This document shows, piece after piece, positions 17,221-25,982 of a DNA stretch of 64,000 bases. A program made the position numbers and the translations under genes. The notes under the pieces are model-generated. The model had not been told where the DNA came from and did no database searches. It was given only the letters and a program-made list of their open reading frames with translations. Origin of the DNA: Borborobacter arsenicus (GTDB lineage Bacteria > Pseudomonadota > Alphaproteobacteria > Rhizobiales > Rhizobiaceae); contig NZ_ML133508.1 of the NCBI RefSeq assembly GCF_003934165.1, forward strand, positions 303,881 through 367,880. Direction: 5' to 3'. How positions within the stretch are numbered: position 1 is the first letter of the stretch; every line of letters starts with the position of its first letter.

Positions 17221-17810
17221 TGAGTAGGTTCAGGGAAATAGCGGCGGTTTTTCTCGTTGCGGCGATCCTCTATGGAATGCAGCGCACCACGCCCCTCTAC
17301 AGTGAAATCACATCTCTGGTGCCAGCTTATGGCGAGCAGGGTAAGCGGATCGACGCGCGGGCCTTTGCGTTTGCAGTGGTCAATGTCCACCTCGCACGGA
17401 TGGTCAGAACCGAAAGCTTTGGCCGCACCCAAGATTTTACCACATCGGGCGTCTGGGTGTTAATCGAAGGGGCGGCAGAGGCGAAACGGGAGAGCCTGAC
17501 GCTTACGACCGCGAATTGGCTCGGGCCAAGCGGTATCAGCTATGCGCTCAGCCAGCGATTTTCGATTCTGCCCGGCCTGCTGCCGAATCAGAGGCTGGAG
17601 CCGGGTTTGCCGAAACCGGTTCTGTTGGCTTTCGAGGTGCCCGAAAGCGAAGTCTCCGGCGCGACCCTGCTGGTTCCCCGCAATTACATGACACCACTCG
17701 ACGAAGAGATACGGATGCCGGTGACGAATATCGACACCAACGCTATTCATGCCGCGATCACCCTGAAGCGAAGCACCGTCGGCCTCCCCTGGATTCTGGA
17801 GACTGAATGA
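17217..17810 (+). CDS. single-anchor envelope protein of unknown function (second of three)
   Basis: 197 residues. An N-terminal hydrophobic helix (IAAVFLVAAILYGM, about residues 8-21) precedes a beta-rich domain. It contains FTTSGVWVLIEGAAEAK and FEVPESEVSGATLLVP. The domain occupies the same position after the anchor as in the preceding and following proteins, and VWVLIEG parallels their VLVEF strands. This suggests three diverged copies. It starts with ATG overlapping the previous TGA, and its own stop overlaps the third gene in the same way. Function unknown. Confidence 0.75.
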   Translation: MMSRFREIAAVFLVAAILYGMQRTTPLYSEITSLVPAYGEQGKRIDARAFAFAVVNVHLARMVRTESFGRTQDFTTSGVWVLIEGAAEAKRESLTLTTANWLGPSGISYALSQRFSILPGLLPNQRLEPGLPKPVLLAFEVPESEVSGATLLVPRNYMTPLDEEIRMPVTNIDTNAIHAAITLKRSTVGLPWILETE

Positions 17811-18352
17811 TGGGGGACGTCGCACCACGCGAAAGGCGCCACTATTGGCTCAGCCTGGCGGCGCTTGTCGTCATATTGCCGGCCACCGTCCTGGCGAGCA
17901 GCTGGGACAGCCTCATGCAGTGGCGCGCCAACCACTATCGCATTCAGATCTCGGTCGAGAGACAGGCAGCCCAGCGTTATGCCGGTGCCGACTGGAAGCT
18001 GTCGGAGTTGACGCGCCTTCCCGGCGGAATGCCTGAAGAATCGGTAGTGCTCGTCGAGTTCGAGGCGGCGGTGGACGATCCCGCCATCCTGTCGAAAAGC
18101 CCCTGCGAGGTCGCGCTGACCGACGAGCAGGGCCGCATATGGAAGCCCGTCTTCCTGACCGAACCCATCGTGCGCGAATTGCACCCGGAAGCGGCTGAAA
18201 AGCAGGGATGCAGCAATTTTGCCTTCGAAGGCTCCAGCAAGGGGAGCAGGATCACAATGGCCGAGACCTTTACGGTGCCGACTGCCGCGGAGAATTTAGC
18301 GCTTTCGGTTACCGTATTCGGCGCCTTGCCGGACTATATGTTGCTCAAGTAG
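17807..18352 (+). CDS. single-anchor envelope protein of unknown function (third of three)
   Basis: 181 residues. One N-terminal helix (WLSLAALVVILPATVLASSW, about residues 14-33) is followed by an exported domain. That domain has EESVVLVEFEAAVDDPAI and two cysteines (SPCEVAL, QGCSNFAF). It ends in ALPDYMLLK. It is coupled to the second protein by ATGA. Its last 8 bases overlap the end of the convergent polytopic membrane protein gene, so the two units are packed tail to tail. Function unknown. Confidence 0.75.
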   Translation: MMGDVAPRERRHYWLSLAALVVILPATVLASSWDSLMQWRANHYRIQISVERQAAQRYAGADWKLSELTRLPGGMPEESVVLVEFEAAVDDPAILSKSPCEVALTDEQGRIWKPVFLTEPIVRELHPEAAEKQGCSNFAFEGSSKGSRITMAETFTVPTAAENLALSVTVFGALPDYMLLK

Positions 18353-19616
18353 CTGAGGGTACAGGCAATCGTTCGCTGCGTTGCGAGGCAACCGCATATT
18401 CCAGGACCGCAGCCAGAAGGGCGATCCGCACCGCGTCCAGAAGAATGCCGCCATTGAGATCACTCGGGCTCCCGATGAACGCGGCAGCGACGGAAAAGGC
18501 GATCTGCCAGGCGTCGAGATTGGGAACATCAAGCGTGCGTGTCATCCAAAGCCAGGCCCACGCACTGAGCCAGCCGAGCAGGCGATAGACGATCATGAAG
18601 CTCAGCAATGTTGCAATCCCCGTGCCCAAGGTCATCTTCAGGCAGGCCCAGACAGGCCGGTAGCGCGTGCGGTAGCCGCCGAGGAAATGTGCCACGAAAT
18701 CATGCAGCCACTTTCGCCCGGTCGTGGCGCGAGAGGGCTGGGCGGGTGCAGCGGCGGGCGCTGCCGACAAATCATAGCCATTGATGATCGCCGCCATTAC
18801 CAGCCAGACAATCGGCAGCAGCGCGTAGAAGAACAGGCCCTGCGCTTGCTCCCAAAATTCCGGTTGGCGGAACTCGACGGGCGTGAAGCCCTCGGCCGCA
18901 AAGGCGGCCATGCTGGGCACGAGCTGCTGCAGGCCCATGCTGAATTGATCGAGTATCGCGCCAGCGCCGATCCAGGCGATGAATTCATTCTTCCAGATGC
19001 TGAGCGCGTAAAGGCCGATGAATATCCAGCTTGCATCCGCCGCCACGATCAGGAGCCGCCAATAGGGCGAGCGGGCGTGCCGGTTCATGCGTTTGGCAAA
19101 CCAACGCACGACCCAGCAGGCGACGATGGACAGGATGAGGCCGCGAGACTGCAGCAGTTCGAAGATTTCGAGTTTTTCGCCAAACGGCACCCGTGCCAGT
19201 GCGAGTCGGGAATATTCCCGAACCGTGTCGCCAAGAAAACCCCAGGCGGCGTAATAGGCGAAAAAGGGCAGGATCACGGCGGCGGTGACCGCCAACATAT
19301 GTTCGGAGCTCTCCTTTGTGGACGCCGTCTGCCGGCTTGTATCGGAGGCCGCTTGGCGCAGAGATGCCAAAGCCGGCAATCCTGGCCGCAGGGCGGCGAA
19401 CATCGCCACGACGACCACAAGCTTTGTCAGCACCACGAGTGACAGCACTACCATGCCGCCAAGCGGGTTTTCCAGCCCGACTGTGACTGCCGCGCTGAGC
19501 AGAAGGGTGCGCGTAATGTAGCCGATGGCGCCGAGCAGGAGAAGTTGCGGCCAGAAGCGGACAAGAAGACGGGCAGTCAGGGCAAGCGGGCGGGCGATGT
19601 CCTCGATCATCGTCAT
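18345..19616 (-). CDS. polytopic inner-membrane protein of unknown function
   Basis: 423 residues with roughly nine hydrophobic helices, among them FWPQLLLLGAIGYI (about 25-38), MVVLSLVVLTKLVVVVAMF (about 56-74), LIVAADASWIFIGLYAL, and LLSFMIVYRLLGWLSAW. No transporter, kinase or glycosyltransferase motif is recognisable. The gene converges on the three-gene envelope unit with an 8-base overlap, which hints at joint function or just dense packing. The start is the first of two nearby ATG codons at 19616 and 19610. Confidence 0.75.
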   Translation of the reverse strand: MTMIEDIARPLALTARLLVRFWPQLLLLGAIGYITRTLLLSAAVTVGLENPLGGMVVLSLVVLTKLVVVVAMFAALRPGLPALASLRQAASDTSRQTASTKESSEHMLAVTAAVILPFFAYYAAWGFLGDTVREYSRLALARVPFGEKLEIFELLQSRGLILSIVACWVVRWFAKRMNRHARSPYWRLLIVAADASWIFIGLYALSIWKNEFIAWIGAGAILDQFSMGLQQLVPSMAAFAAEGFTPVEFRQPEFWEQAQGLFFYALLPIVWLVMAAIINGYDLSAAPAAAPAQPSRATTGRKWLHDFVAHFLGGYRTRYRPVWACLKMTLGTGIATLLSFMIVYRLLGWLSAWAWLWMTRTLDVPNLDAWQIAFSVAAAFIGSPSDLNGGILLDAVRIALLAAVLEYAVASQRSERLPVPSAT

Positions 19617-19829
19617 ATTGCCTGCTTAGCCGACGGCGCTCTGCGCCTCAACGGACCCGACGGTCAGATTTCGACGCCCCCATTCACAAACCGTGTCCGG
19701 GATCGGCCGCTAGCAACGCCGTGCCGTTATCGCGACGACCACCGCGGCCATGCCGGCAACTTTGCCGTTACGCAGGCCGGCGTTCTCATGCTATGTTGCC
19801 GTGCGGGGCTTCCTTTGAAGGGAAAGGCA

Positions 19830-20591
19830 ATGCTGGCCCTCTCAGCCTGGGTGCGCAGCGCCATTGTCGCAGCGGTCGTTGGCTACGGCTCGATGCTGCC
19901 CGTTACGTCCGGTGCGGACGACGCCGACGATCTCATAACCGGGACCAGACTGGCCGAACTGCTGCGCGCGGGCCGCAACATCGTCTCCAACTACCAGGAG
20001 CTTATCAACGATCCCGCCCGTGGCGACAAGCAACTGACCAGCGATCGATTCACCAAGGAAGCGATCGCGCTTTATTCCAAACGCACCGGCCACGATCCTC
20101 TTTCCGGTGAATTGTCGCAGCGCGACAAGCGCCTGCTCAACGCCCAGATCGAGGCGATGCGCGAGGTGCTGGACGAACAGCAGGCCGACATCAATCGTGA
20201 GGGGATAGGCTTCAAGGGCTTCGTGCCGGCGGTGTTTGCGCGGCTGGTGAATGAAAAATTCATCGCCAAGGTCGGTGAGGACGCCAGGGTACGGGTGACC
20301 GCGCCTGAATATCTGGTGCGCAATCGCAAATCGCTCCCGGACGATTGGGAGGCCCGGATCATAAACGATGTTCTTTCAGATCCGAAGCGGACCAAGGGTG
20401 AGGTCTATACCGAAGTTGCCGAGGCGGATGGACGTCCGGCATTCCGCATGCTCTTGCCGGAATATTATACCGAGTCCTGCCTGACCTGCCACGGCGCCCC
20501 GAAGGGCGAGATCGACGTTACCGGTTATCCCAAGGAAGGCGGCAAGGCGGGTGATCTGGGAGGCGCAATCAGTATCGTCCTGTTCAAATGA
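19830..20591 (+). CDS. periplasmic Tll0287-like (DUF3365) c-type haem sensor protein
   Basis: 253 residues from the ATG at 19830, preceded by GGGAAAGG; the open frame upstream lacks coding character. A signal peptide ([20 protein letters not shown]) targets it to the periplasm. The domain pattern matches the Tll0287-like family: an amphipathic helix with [33 protein letters not shown], and ESCLTCHG near residue 218. CxxCH there is a covalent haem c site. In other bacteria this domain is commonly fused to histidine kinases. Here it is a separate gene whose stop overlaps the kinase start (ATGA), so it probably acts as the sensory partner. The ligand (oxygen, NO or redox state) cannot be told from sequence. 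Confidence 0.87.
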   Translation: MLALSAWVRSAIVAAVVGYGSMLPVTSGADDADDLITGTRLAELLRAGRNIVSNYQELINDPARGDKQLTSDRFTKEAIALYSKRTGHDPLSGELSQRDKRLLNAQIEAMREVLDEQQADINREGIGFKGFVPAVFARLVNEKFIAKVGEDARVRVTAPEYLVRNRKSLPDDWEARIINDVLSDPKRTKGEVYTEVAEADGRPAFRMLLPEYYTESCLTCHGAPKGEIDVTGYPKEGGKAGDLGGAISIVLFK

Positions 20592-23371
20592 GCGCTTCTG
20601 GAGCCCAATCCGCGATCGATCCCGCTCCGCCGCGGGACACTGGTGCACAAGCGCCCCAGCCTCGCCGCGGCCTGACCTATCGCATCGCCAATTTGCCGAT
20701 TTCCGCCCGTGTGGCGGCGCTGACGGCGGCAGGGCTGATCAGCCTCATCCTGTCTTCGATCTTCCTGACCCAGGCGCTTTACCGCAGCGCAGATCGCACG
20801 GCCGAAACCAAGGCGCTGTTCGACCATGCGGCGACAGCCGCTGCCGCCCACGTCACCTTCGGCGAATTGCGATATTGGCTCACCGACCTCTCCGTCAGCC
20901 TGCTGATGAATTCGCAGCGCAATGCCGAGCAGGCGCGCGAACGGCTGGGCGAGCATCTGGACAGCCTTGCGGGGACTTCGCCCGAAGTGGTCGCGGCCCT
21001 GCGTACCGAGATCGACGCCTATGTGAAAACGGCGCTGGAAGCCGCCGACAGCTACACGCAGGACAACCGCATCATCGGCAACGCGCTGCTGGCGGAAGCG
21101 CGCACGCATAGTTCAAATGTCGATGCAGCGCTCAACCGGCTTGTCGATCAGGCGAGTGCGGCCGCCGAAAGCGCCCGCAATGAAGCGGTGGGACAGGCAC
21201 GAGACACCGCCAGGACCGCCGCCATCCTGGTGGCCATAGTCCTGCTGATAGGCTCGGTCCTGACCGCGCTTGTGCTGCGTTCCATCATTGGCCCGTTGCG
21301 CCGTCTGAACAAGGTCATCGCGGAACTGACCGCCGGACATTATGACGTCGAGGTTCCGGAGGAGGGAGGCGACGAACTCGGCTCGATGGCGCGCACGCTT
21401 CGGCTGTTCCGGTCGAGCGCGATGGAGAGGCAGCGGCTGGAGGAGGAGGCCGAGGGGCAGCGGCGGACGATCGCGACAGCCTTGGAGGCGATCTCCGACG
21501 GGTTCGTCCTGTTCGATTCGCAGGACCGGATCCTGCTGGCCAACAGCAAATATTGCGAGATATTCCCTGATTACGAGCAATCGGACCTTCCCGGCCGAAG
21601 CATCGAGGAAATTCTGAGACGGCGCCTGGCAAGCGGCCAGATCAATCTCCGGGGCACGCCGCCGGAGGAGTGGATCGCCGACAGGCTGCGGGTTCACAAG
21701 AACCCGGCCGGTTCGATCCATGAGGGACGGTTCGGCCAGCGCTGGGTGCGCATCACCAAGAGAAAGACGCCGAATGGCGGTACGGTCGCGGTCTACACCG
21801 ACATCACCGAACTGAAGGAGCGACAGGGCGAACTCGAACGCGCCAAGAGCCGCGCCGAAACGGCGAACGAGGCCAAGAGCCGCTTCCTGGCTTCCATGAG
21901 CCACGAACTGCGCACGCCGCTCAATGCGATCATCGGCTATAGCGAGATGCTGATTGAAGAAGGCGACGAGCAGGATTTGGAGGAGTCAGTTGCGGTACTG
22001 GAAAAGATCGCAGCCGCTGGGCGCCACCTGCTGTCGTTGATCAACGACATCCTCGACCTGTCGAAGATCGAAGCCAACAAGATGGAGATCTATCTCGAGA
22101 CCTTCGACGTCGATGGTCTGCTGCGTGATGTCCAGGCGACGGTCGTGCCGCTGATGGCCAAGAATCGGAACGAATTCGTGCCTGAGATCGACGGAAATCT
22201 CGGGAAAATGTATTCCGATCAGACCAAATTGCGCCAGAATCTGTTCAATCTGCTCAGCAATGCCGCCAAATTCACCGAAAATGGGCGGGTCACGCTCTCT
22301 GTTTACCGCGACAAGCGGCCGGATGGCGACTGGCTGGTATTTCAGGTGTCGGACACCGGGATCGGCATGACGCCGCAACAGCAGGAGCGCCTTTTCAGCG
22401 CCTTCACGCAGGCCGACGCTTCCACCACCCGCAACTATGGCGGGACGGGTCTGGGTCTCAGCATCACCCGTAGCTTCTGCCGCATGATCGGCGGCGTCGT
22501 CACCGTCCGCAGCGAGAAGGGACAAGGCTCGACCTTCACCATGGAGGTTCCGGCCGAGGCGACTGCGGAGACTGCTGTGGAACAGCCCGCCGCGGCCCCG
22601 TCGCCGATACCGTCGAACAAGGCCGTCCTCATCATCGATGACGAACCTGCAGCCCGCACCATCATCGCCAAGGCGCTTTCGGAAGCGGGGCTTTCGCCCA
22701 TCGAAGCTGCAAGCGGCGCCGAAGGTATAGAAGCGGCACGCATGCATCGGCCTGCCGCCATCATCCTGGACATCATCATGCCGCATCAGGATGGCTGGTC
22801 GGTCCTGCGGTCGCTCAAGAGCGATAAGGAGCTGTGCGAAATTCCGGTGATCCTGGCCACGATCCTTGCCGATCGCGAACTCGGCCTTTCGCTGGGTGCG
22901 GTCGAGTATCTGACCAAGCCGATCGACACCGACAAGCTGATCCGCACCATAGAGGCGTGCGGCGGCGGCAATCGCGATGTGCTGGTGATCGACGACGATC
23001 TGGCCTCGCGTGATTTCCTGCGCCGTATCCTGGTCAGGAAGAATTGGCGGGTCCATGAGGCAAATGACGGCTTGCGTGGCCTCGAACTGATGAAGCGCCT
23101 GCGGCCCCGCCTGGTCCTGCTCGACCTGCTGATGCCGGAGATGGACGGGTTCCAGACCCTGAACGAGATGCAGCAGATACCCGAACTGCGCAACATTCCC
23201 GTGGTGGTCATCACCTCGAAGGATTTGTCGTCGATGGAACTGAAATGGCTGCGCGACCGTGCGGTAGCGGTGGTGACCAAGGGCGCAAACAGCAGGTCGC
23301 AACTGGTCAAGGCGCTGGAGCGCCAGATTGCGCCGCGCGAACCCGCCGGAGCGGACGTTGCCGGCAGTTGA
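20588..23371 (+). CDS. hybrid sensor histidine kinase (HAMP-PAS-HisKA-HATPase-REC-REC)
   Basis: 927 residues. Helix 1 (about 38-60) and helix 2 (about 212-236) flank a periplasmic helical domain. HAMP follows (about 237-290), then PAS (about 297-405). HisKA has its phosphorylated His in [17 protein letters not shown] near residue 436. The HATPase has an N box ([12 protein letters not shown] near 552), G1 (VSDTGIGM near 585) and G2 ([10 protein letters not shown] near 617). Two receivers close the protein, with phosphoacceptor Asp in ILDIIMP (near 727) and LLDLLMP (near 843). The ATGA overlap with the haem protein and the following DivK-like and cyclase genes define one signalling operon. Signal flow to the cyclase is inferred. 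Confidence 0.95.
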   Translation: MSASGAQSAIDPAPPRDTGAQAPQPRRGLTYRIANLPISARVAALTAAGLISLILSSIFLTQALYRSADRTAETKALFDHAATAAAAHVTFGELRYWLTDLSVSLLMNSQRNAEQARERLGEHLDSLAGTSPEVVAALRTEIDAYVKTALEAADSYTQDNRIIGNALLAEARTHSSNVDAALNRLVDQASAAAESARNEAVGQARDTARTAAILVAIVLLIGSVLTALVLRSIIGPLRRLNKVIAELTAGHYDVEVPEEGGDELGSMARTLRLFRSSAMERQRLEEEAEGQRRTIATALEAISDGFVLFDSQDRILLANSKYCEIFPDYEQSDLPGRSIEEILRRRLASGQINLRGTPPEEWIADRLRVHKNPAGSIHEGRFGQRWVRITKRKTPNGGTVAVYTDITELKERQGELERAKSRAETANEAKSRFLASMSHELRTPLNAIIGYSEMLIEEGDEQDLEESVAVLEKIAAAGRHLLSLINDILDLSKIEANKMEIYLETFDVDGLLRDVQATVVPLMAKNRNEFVPEIDGNLGKMYSDQTKLRQNLFNLLSNAAKFTENGRVTLSVYRDKRPDGDWLVFQVSDTGIGMTPQQQERLFSAFTQADASTTRNYGGTGLGLSITRSFCRMIGGVVTVRSEKGQGSTFTMEVPAEATAETAVEQPAAAPSPIPSNKAVLIIDDEPAARTIIAKALSEAGLSPIEAASGAEGIEAARMHRPAAIILDIIMPHQDGWSVLRSLKSDKELCEIPVILATILADRELGLSLGAVEYLTKPIDTDKLIRTIEACGGGNRDVLVIDDDLASRDFLRRILVRKNWRVHEANDGLRGLELMKRLRPRLVLLDLLMPEMDGFQTLNEMQQIPELRNIPVVVITSKDLSSMELKWLRDRAVAVVTKGANSRSQLVKALERQIAPREPAGADVAGS

Positions 23372-23398
23372 ACGCCACATGTCTGGAGGAAGCCACGC

Positions 23399-23797
23399 AT
23401 GATGAGGATCCTTCTGGTGGAAGACAACGAAATGAACCGTGACATGCTTTCGCGGCGGCTGTCGCGGCGCGGCTTTGAGGTGCTTCTTGCCGAAAACGGA
23501 CAGGCAGGGGTGGAACTGACGGTTTCGCAGAGGCCCGACCTGGTGCTGATGGATATGAGCCTGCCGGTTATGGATGGATGGGAGGCAACAAGGCGCATCA
23601 AGGCTGATCCGTCGACCTCGGCCATACCTGTCATTGCTCTGACGGCGCATGCAATGGCGAGCGACCGGGATATGGCGCTTCAGGCGGGTTGCGACGATTA
23701 TGACAGCAAGCCGGTGGATCTGGCCCGGCTCATCCAGAAGATCGAGCAGCTGCTTGATGCCTCGCAAAAGCCGCCGGCTGGCCGACTGGGAACATGA
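23399..23797 (+). CDS. single-domain response regulator, DivK-like
   Basis: 132 residues, a lone receiver domain. LLVEDNEMNRDMLSRRL holds the acidic pocket, LVLMDMSLPVMDGWEAT the phosphoacceptor Asp near residue 54, and ALTAHAM the conserved Thr. DYDSKPVD near 101 has the conserved Lys. The start is an ATG preceded by TGGAGGAA. Its stop overlaps the cyclase gene start as ATGA. With no output domain it probably shuttles phosphoryl groups between the hybrid kinase and the DHp-REC-cyclase protein, or binds a partner directly. Confidence 0.93.
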   Translation: MMRILLVEDNEMNRDMLSRRLSRRGFEVLLAENGQAGVELTVSQRPDLVLMDMSLPVMDGWEATRRIKADPSTSAIPVIALTAHAMASDRDMALQAGCDDYDSKPVDLARLIQKIEQLLDASQKPPAGRLGT

Positions 23798-25356
23798 CGG
23801 CAGAAAATGAATTCCAGCGGCGCGCCGTCGCGGCCCACGTTGCGCAGCAACTCGTCGGCTCCGCGCGGGCAATACAGGGATTCCAGGATCTGCTGATCGA
23901 ACAGGCGCGCGGGCTCGGTCTGGTGCAGATGACGCCGGATATCGAGAGGATAGGCATTGCCGCGCGGCAATTGAACGGCCTCATAGACGATTTGATCGCC
24001 GGCAAGGGCGAACTGCCCGAACAAGGCGATTTCGGGCTCGAGGCGAAACTGCGCCACGACCTGCGAACGCCGCTCACCGCAATTGTCGGCTATTCCGAAA
24101 TGATCCTCGATGAAGTACGGGAATTGGGCGAGGTCCGCCTGGAAGGGGACGTCACGACGCTGCTAGCGGCGGCGGCCGAACTGCTCGCGCATGTCGACGC
24201 GATCGTGGGTCTGTCACGTGCGGGCAATACTGCGGGGTCGAACACACTGCAGGAGATGGCGTTCGACGCGGCGGGGCTCGAAAGGGCACTGAGCAGGACC
24301 GAGGAGGATGTGTCGACTGTCGCAGGCGGCAGGATACTCGTGGTGGACGATATCGCCAGCAACCGCGATCTCGTCTCGCGCCGCCTGCAACATGACGGCC
24401 ATGAGGTGGTCACAGCCAAATCCGGACCCGCAGCACTTGCCTGCCTTGAAGGAGACGACTTCGATCTGGTCCTGCTGGACATATTGATGCCGGACATGAA
24501 CGGCGTGGAGGTGCTTTCAAGGCTGAAGGCCGAGCCGCGGTGGCGGCACATTCCGGTCATCATGATTTCGGGCCTGCACGAGGTGGACGCGGTGGCGCGC
24601 TGCATCGAAGCCGGCGCAGACGACTACCTGCCCAAGCCGTTCAATCCCACGCTGCTGCGTGCCCGTATCAGTTCCACTCTTGAGAAAAAGCGCTGGCTGG
24701 ATCGCGAGCACCAATATCTCCAGCGCATCGAAGCCGAGAAGCAGCGCGCGGATGCGCTGCTCCATGCGGTTCTGCCGGGCCAGATCGTGGCGCGACTGCA
24801 AGCCGGCGAGGCGATCATTGCCGACCGCTTCGATGAAGTGACGATCCTGTTCGCCGATATCGTCGGCTTTTCTCCCATTGCCGCAAGGCTGGCGCCATCG
24901 GACCTCATCAAGCGTCTCGACCGGCTGTTCAGTACCTTTGATCTGCTGGCGGAGAAACATCGTGTGGAGAAGATCAAGACCATAGGCGACGCCTATATGG
25001 CCGCCTGCGGTATCCCGGAACCGGCAGCCGATCATGCGGACAGGATCGTGGCGCTGGGCAAAGCCATGCTGGAATCGCTGGGCGAGCAGGGGCCGGCGGA
25101 TGGGGAGTTCCGCATCCGCATCGGTGTCCACACCGGACCTGTCGTTGCCGGACTGATCGGCCGGCGAAGGTTCGTCTATGACGTCTGGGGTGAGACGGTG
25201 AACATTGCAAGTCGGCTGGAGTCGCAGGGCATTCCCGGCCGTGTGCAAATCTCGGCTGCGACCAGGCAGGCACTGAGGTCGCCCTGGCACTTTGAACCAC
25301 GCAATGCGGTCGACCTGCGAGGCGTCGGCAGGATGCAGACATTTCTCATCCATTGA
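23794..25356 (+). CDS. DHp-REC-class III adenylate/guanylate cyclase fusion
   Basis: 520 residues. An N-terminal four-helix segment carries a HisKA-like H box (KLRHDLRTPLTAIVGYSEM near residue 88), but no HATPase domain follows. A receiver domain comes next (ILVVDDIASNRDL near 182; LVLLDILMPDMNG with Asp near 229; PKPFNP). After a coiled linker (about 290-325) lies a class III cyclase domain. FADIVGFSPIAA (about 351) supplies the first metal Asp, and KTIGDAYMAACG (about 394) the second. YDVWGETVNIASRL (about 463) contains the Asn/Arg transition-state region. It makes a cyclic nucleotide, probably cAMP, in response to phosphorylation by the upstream kinase. Confidence 0.92.
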   Translation: MTAENEFQRRAVAAHVAQQLVGSARAIQGFQDLLIEQARGLGLVQMTPDIERIGIAARQLNGLIDDLIAGKGELPEQGDFGLEAKLRHDLRTPLTAIVGYSEMILDEVRELGEVRLEGDVTTLLAAAAELLAHVDAIVGLSRAGNTAGSNTLQEMAFDAAGLERALSRTEEDVSTVAGGRILVVDDIASNRDLVSRRLQHDGHEVVTAKSGPAALACLEGDDFDLVLLDILMPDMNGVEVLSRLKAEPRWRHIPVIMISGLHEVDAVARCIEAGADDYLPKPFNPTLLRARISSTLEKKRWLDREHQYLQRIEAEKQRADALLHAVLPGQIVARLQAGEAIIADRFDEVTILFADIVGFSPIAARLAPSDLIKRLDRLFSTFDLLAEKHRVEKIKTIGDAYMAACGIPEPAADHADRIVALGKAMLESLGEQGPADGEFRIRIGVHTGPVVAGLIGRRRFVYDVWGETVNIASRLESQGIPGRVQISAATRQALRSPWHFEPRNAVDLRGVGRMQTFLIH

Positions 25357-25408
25357 CGATAGGGCCGGCAGGGTGCCTCATGGCCGTGATCGGGCTTCTG
25401 GTGATGAC

Positions 25409-25933
25409 ATGAACATGCCTTCGTCTTCCACCCGCGAAAAACTCGAACCGACCCTGCGGGCGATCCGGCCCAGTGATGCGGAAGCGCTCTGCGCGATGGC
25501 CAATATGCCCGGATTTCGCCGCGGCACGCTACGCATGCCGTTTGAAACGGTGGAATCCTGGGAAAAACGGATCGCCAAGGCTGGCGCGGGCGACAGCTGG
25601 ATCGTTGCCGAAGTCGACGGAAAAATCGTCGGCCACGGCAATCTCGTGGTGCGCTCTACCCCACGCCGGGCTCATATAGGTGAGATCGTCATGGGGGTTG
25701 CCGACGATTTCGTAGGTCGCGGGATCGGCACCGCGATCCTGTCGGCACTGCTCGATGTGGCCGACAATTGGCGTGGGCTCAAACGGGTGGAACTGACCGT
25801 CTATGCCGACAACGAACCGGCAATCCGGCTCTATGAAAGCCGCGGTTTTGAAGTGGAGGGTCGGCATATAAAGGCAGGATTCAGCGATGGGAAATACCAC
25901 GACCTGCTGACGATGGCGCGCTTGCGGTTCTAG
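25409..25933 (+). CDS. GNAT-family N-acetyltransferase
   Basis: 174 residues from the ATG at 25409; a longer frame reaching back into the cyclase gene is unlikely. The GNAT fold is clear: LRAIRPSDAEALCAMAN as strand 1, then GKIVGHGNLVV. Motif A is DDFVGRGIGTAILSALLDVA with the acetyl-CoA pyrophosphate loop (Q/RxxGxG/A). Motif B follows: ELTVYADNEPAIRLYESRGFE. It lies 52 bases after the cyclase gene on the same strand but need not share its function. The substrate is unknown. Confidence 0.9.
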   Translation: MNMPSSSTREKLEPTLRAIRPSDAEALCAMANMPGFRRGTLRMPFETVESWEKRIAKAGAGDSWIVAEVDGKIVGHGNLVVRSTPRRAHIGEIVMGVADDFVGRGIGTAILSALLDVADNWRGLKRVELTVYADNEPAIRLYESRGFEVEGRHIKAGFSDGKYHDLLTMARLRF

Positions 25934-25978
25934 GGCATGATCCGGAAAAGTTGCAGACTTTTCGGACGAGATCATGCC
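25934..25978. repeat. rhizobial-type palindromic intergenic repeat
   Basis: GGCATGATC (25934-25942) and GATCATGCC (25970-25978) are perfect inverted arms, with a second nested pair GAAAAGT/ACTTTTC inside. The unit starts right after the GNAT stop codon and ends 5 bases before the end of the convergent gene. Palindromes with the GGCATGATC-CGGAAAAGT wording occur in many copies in rhizobial and related genomes. It may also serve as a bidirectional terminator. Confidence 0.75.
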
Positions 25979-25982
25979 TCAA

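Noticed and set aside
21986-23872. A 628-codon open frame on the - strand, opposite the hybrid kinase and receiver genes
   Set aside because: Same cause: an antisense mirror of well-defined kinase and receiver genes, with no start signal and no recognisable fold. Similar mirrors at 2119-3795, 12197-13612, 14518-16182 and 27484-29328 were also dropped.
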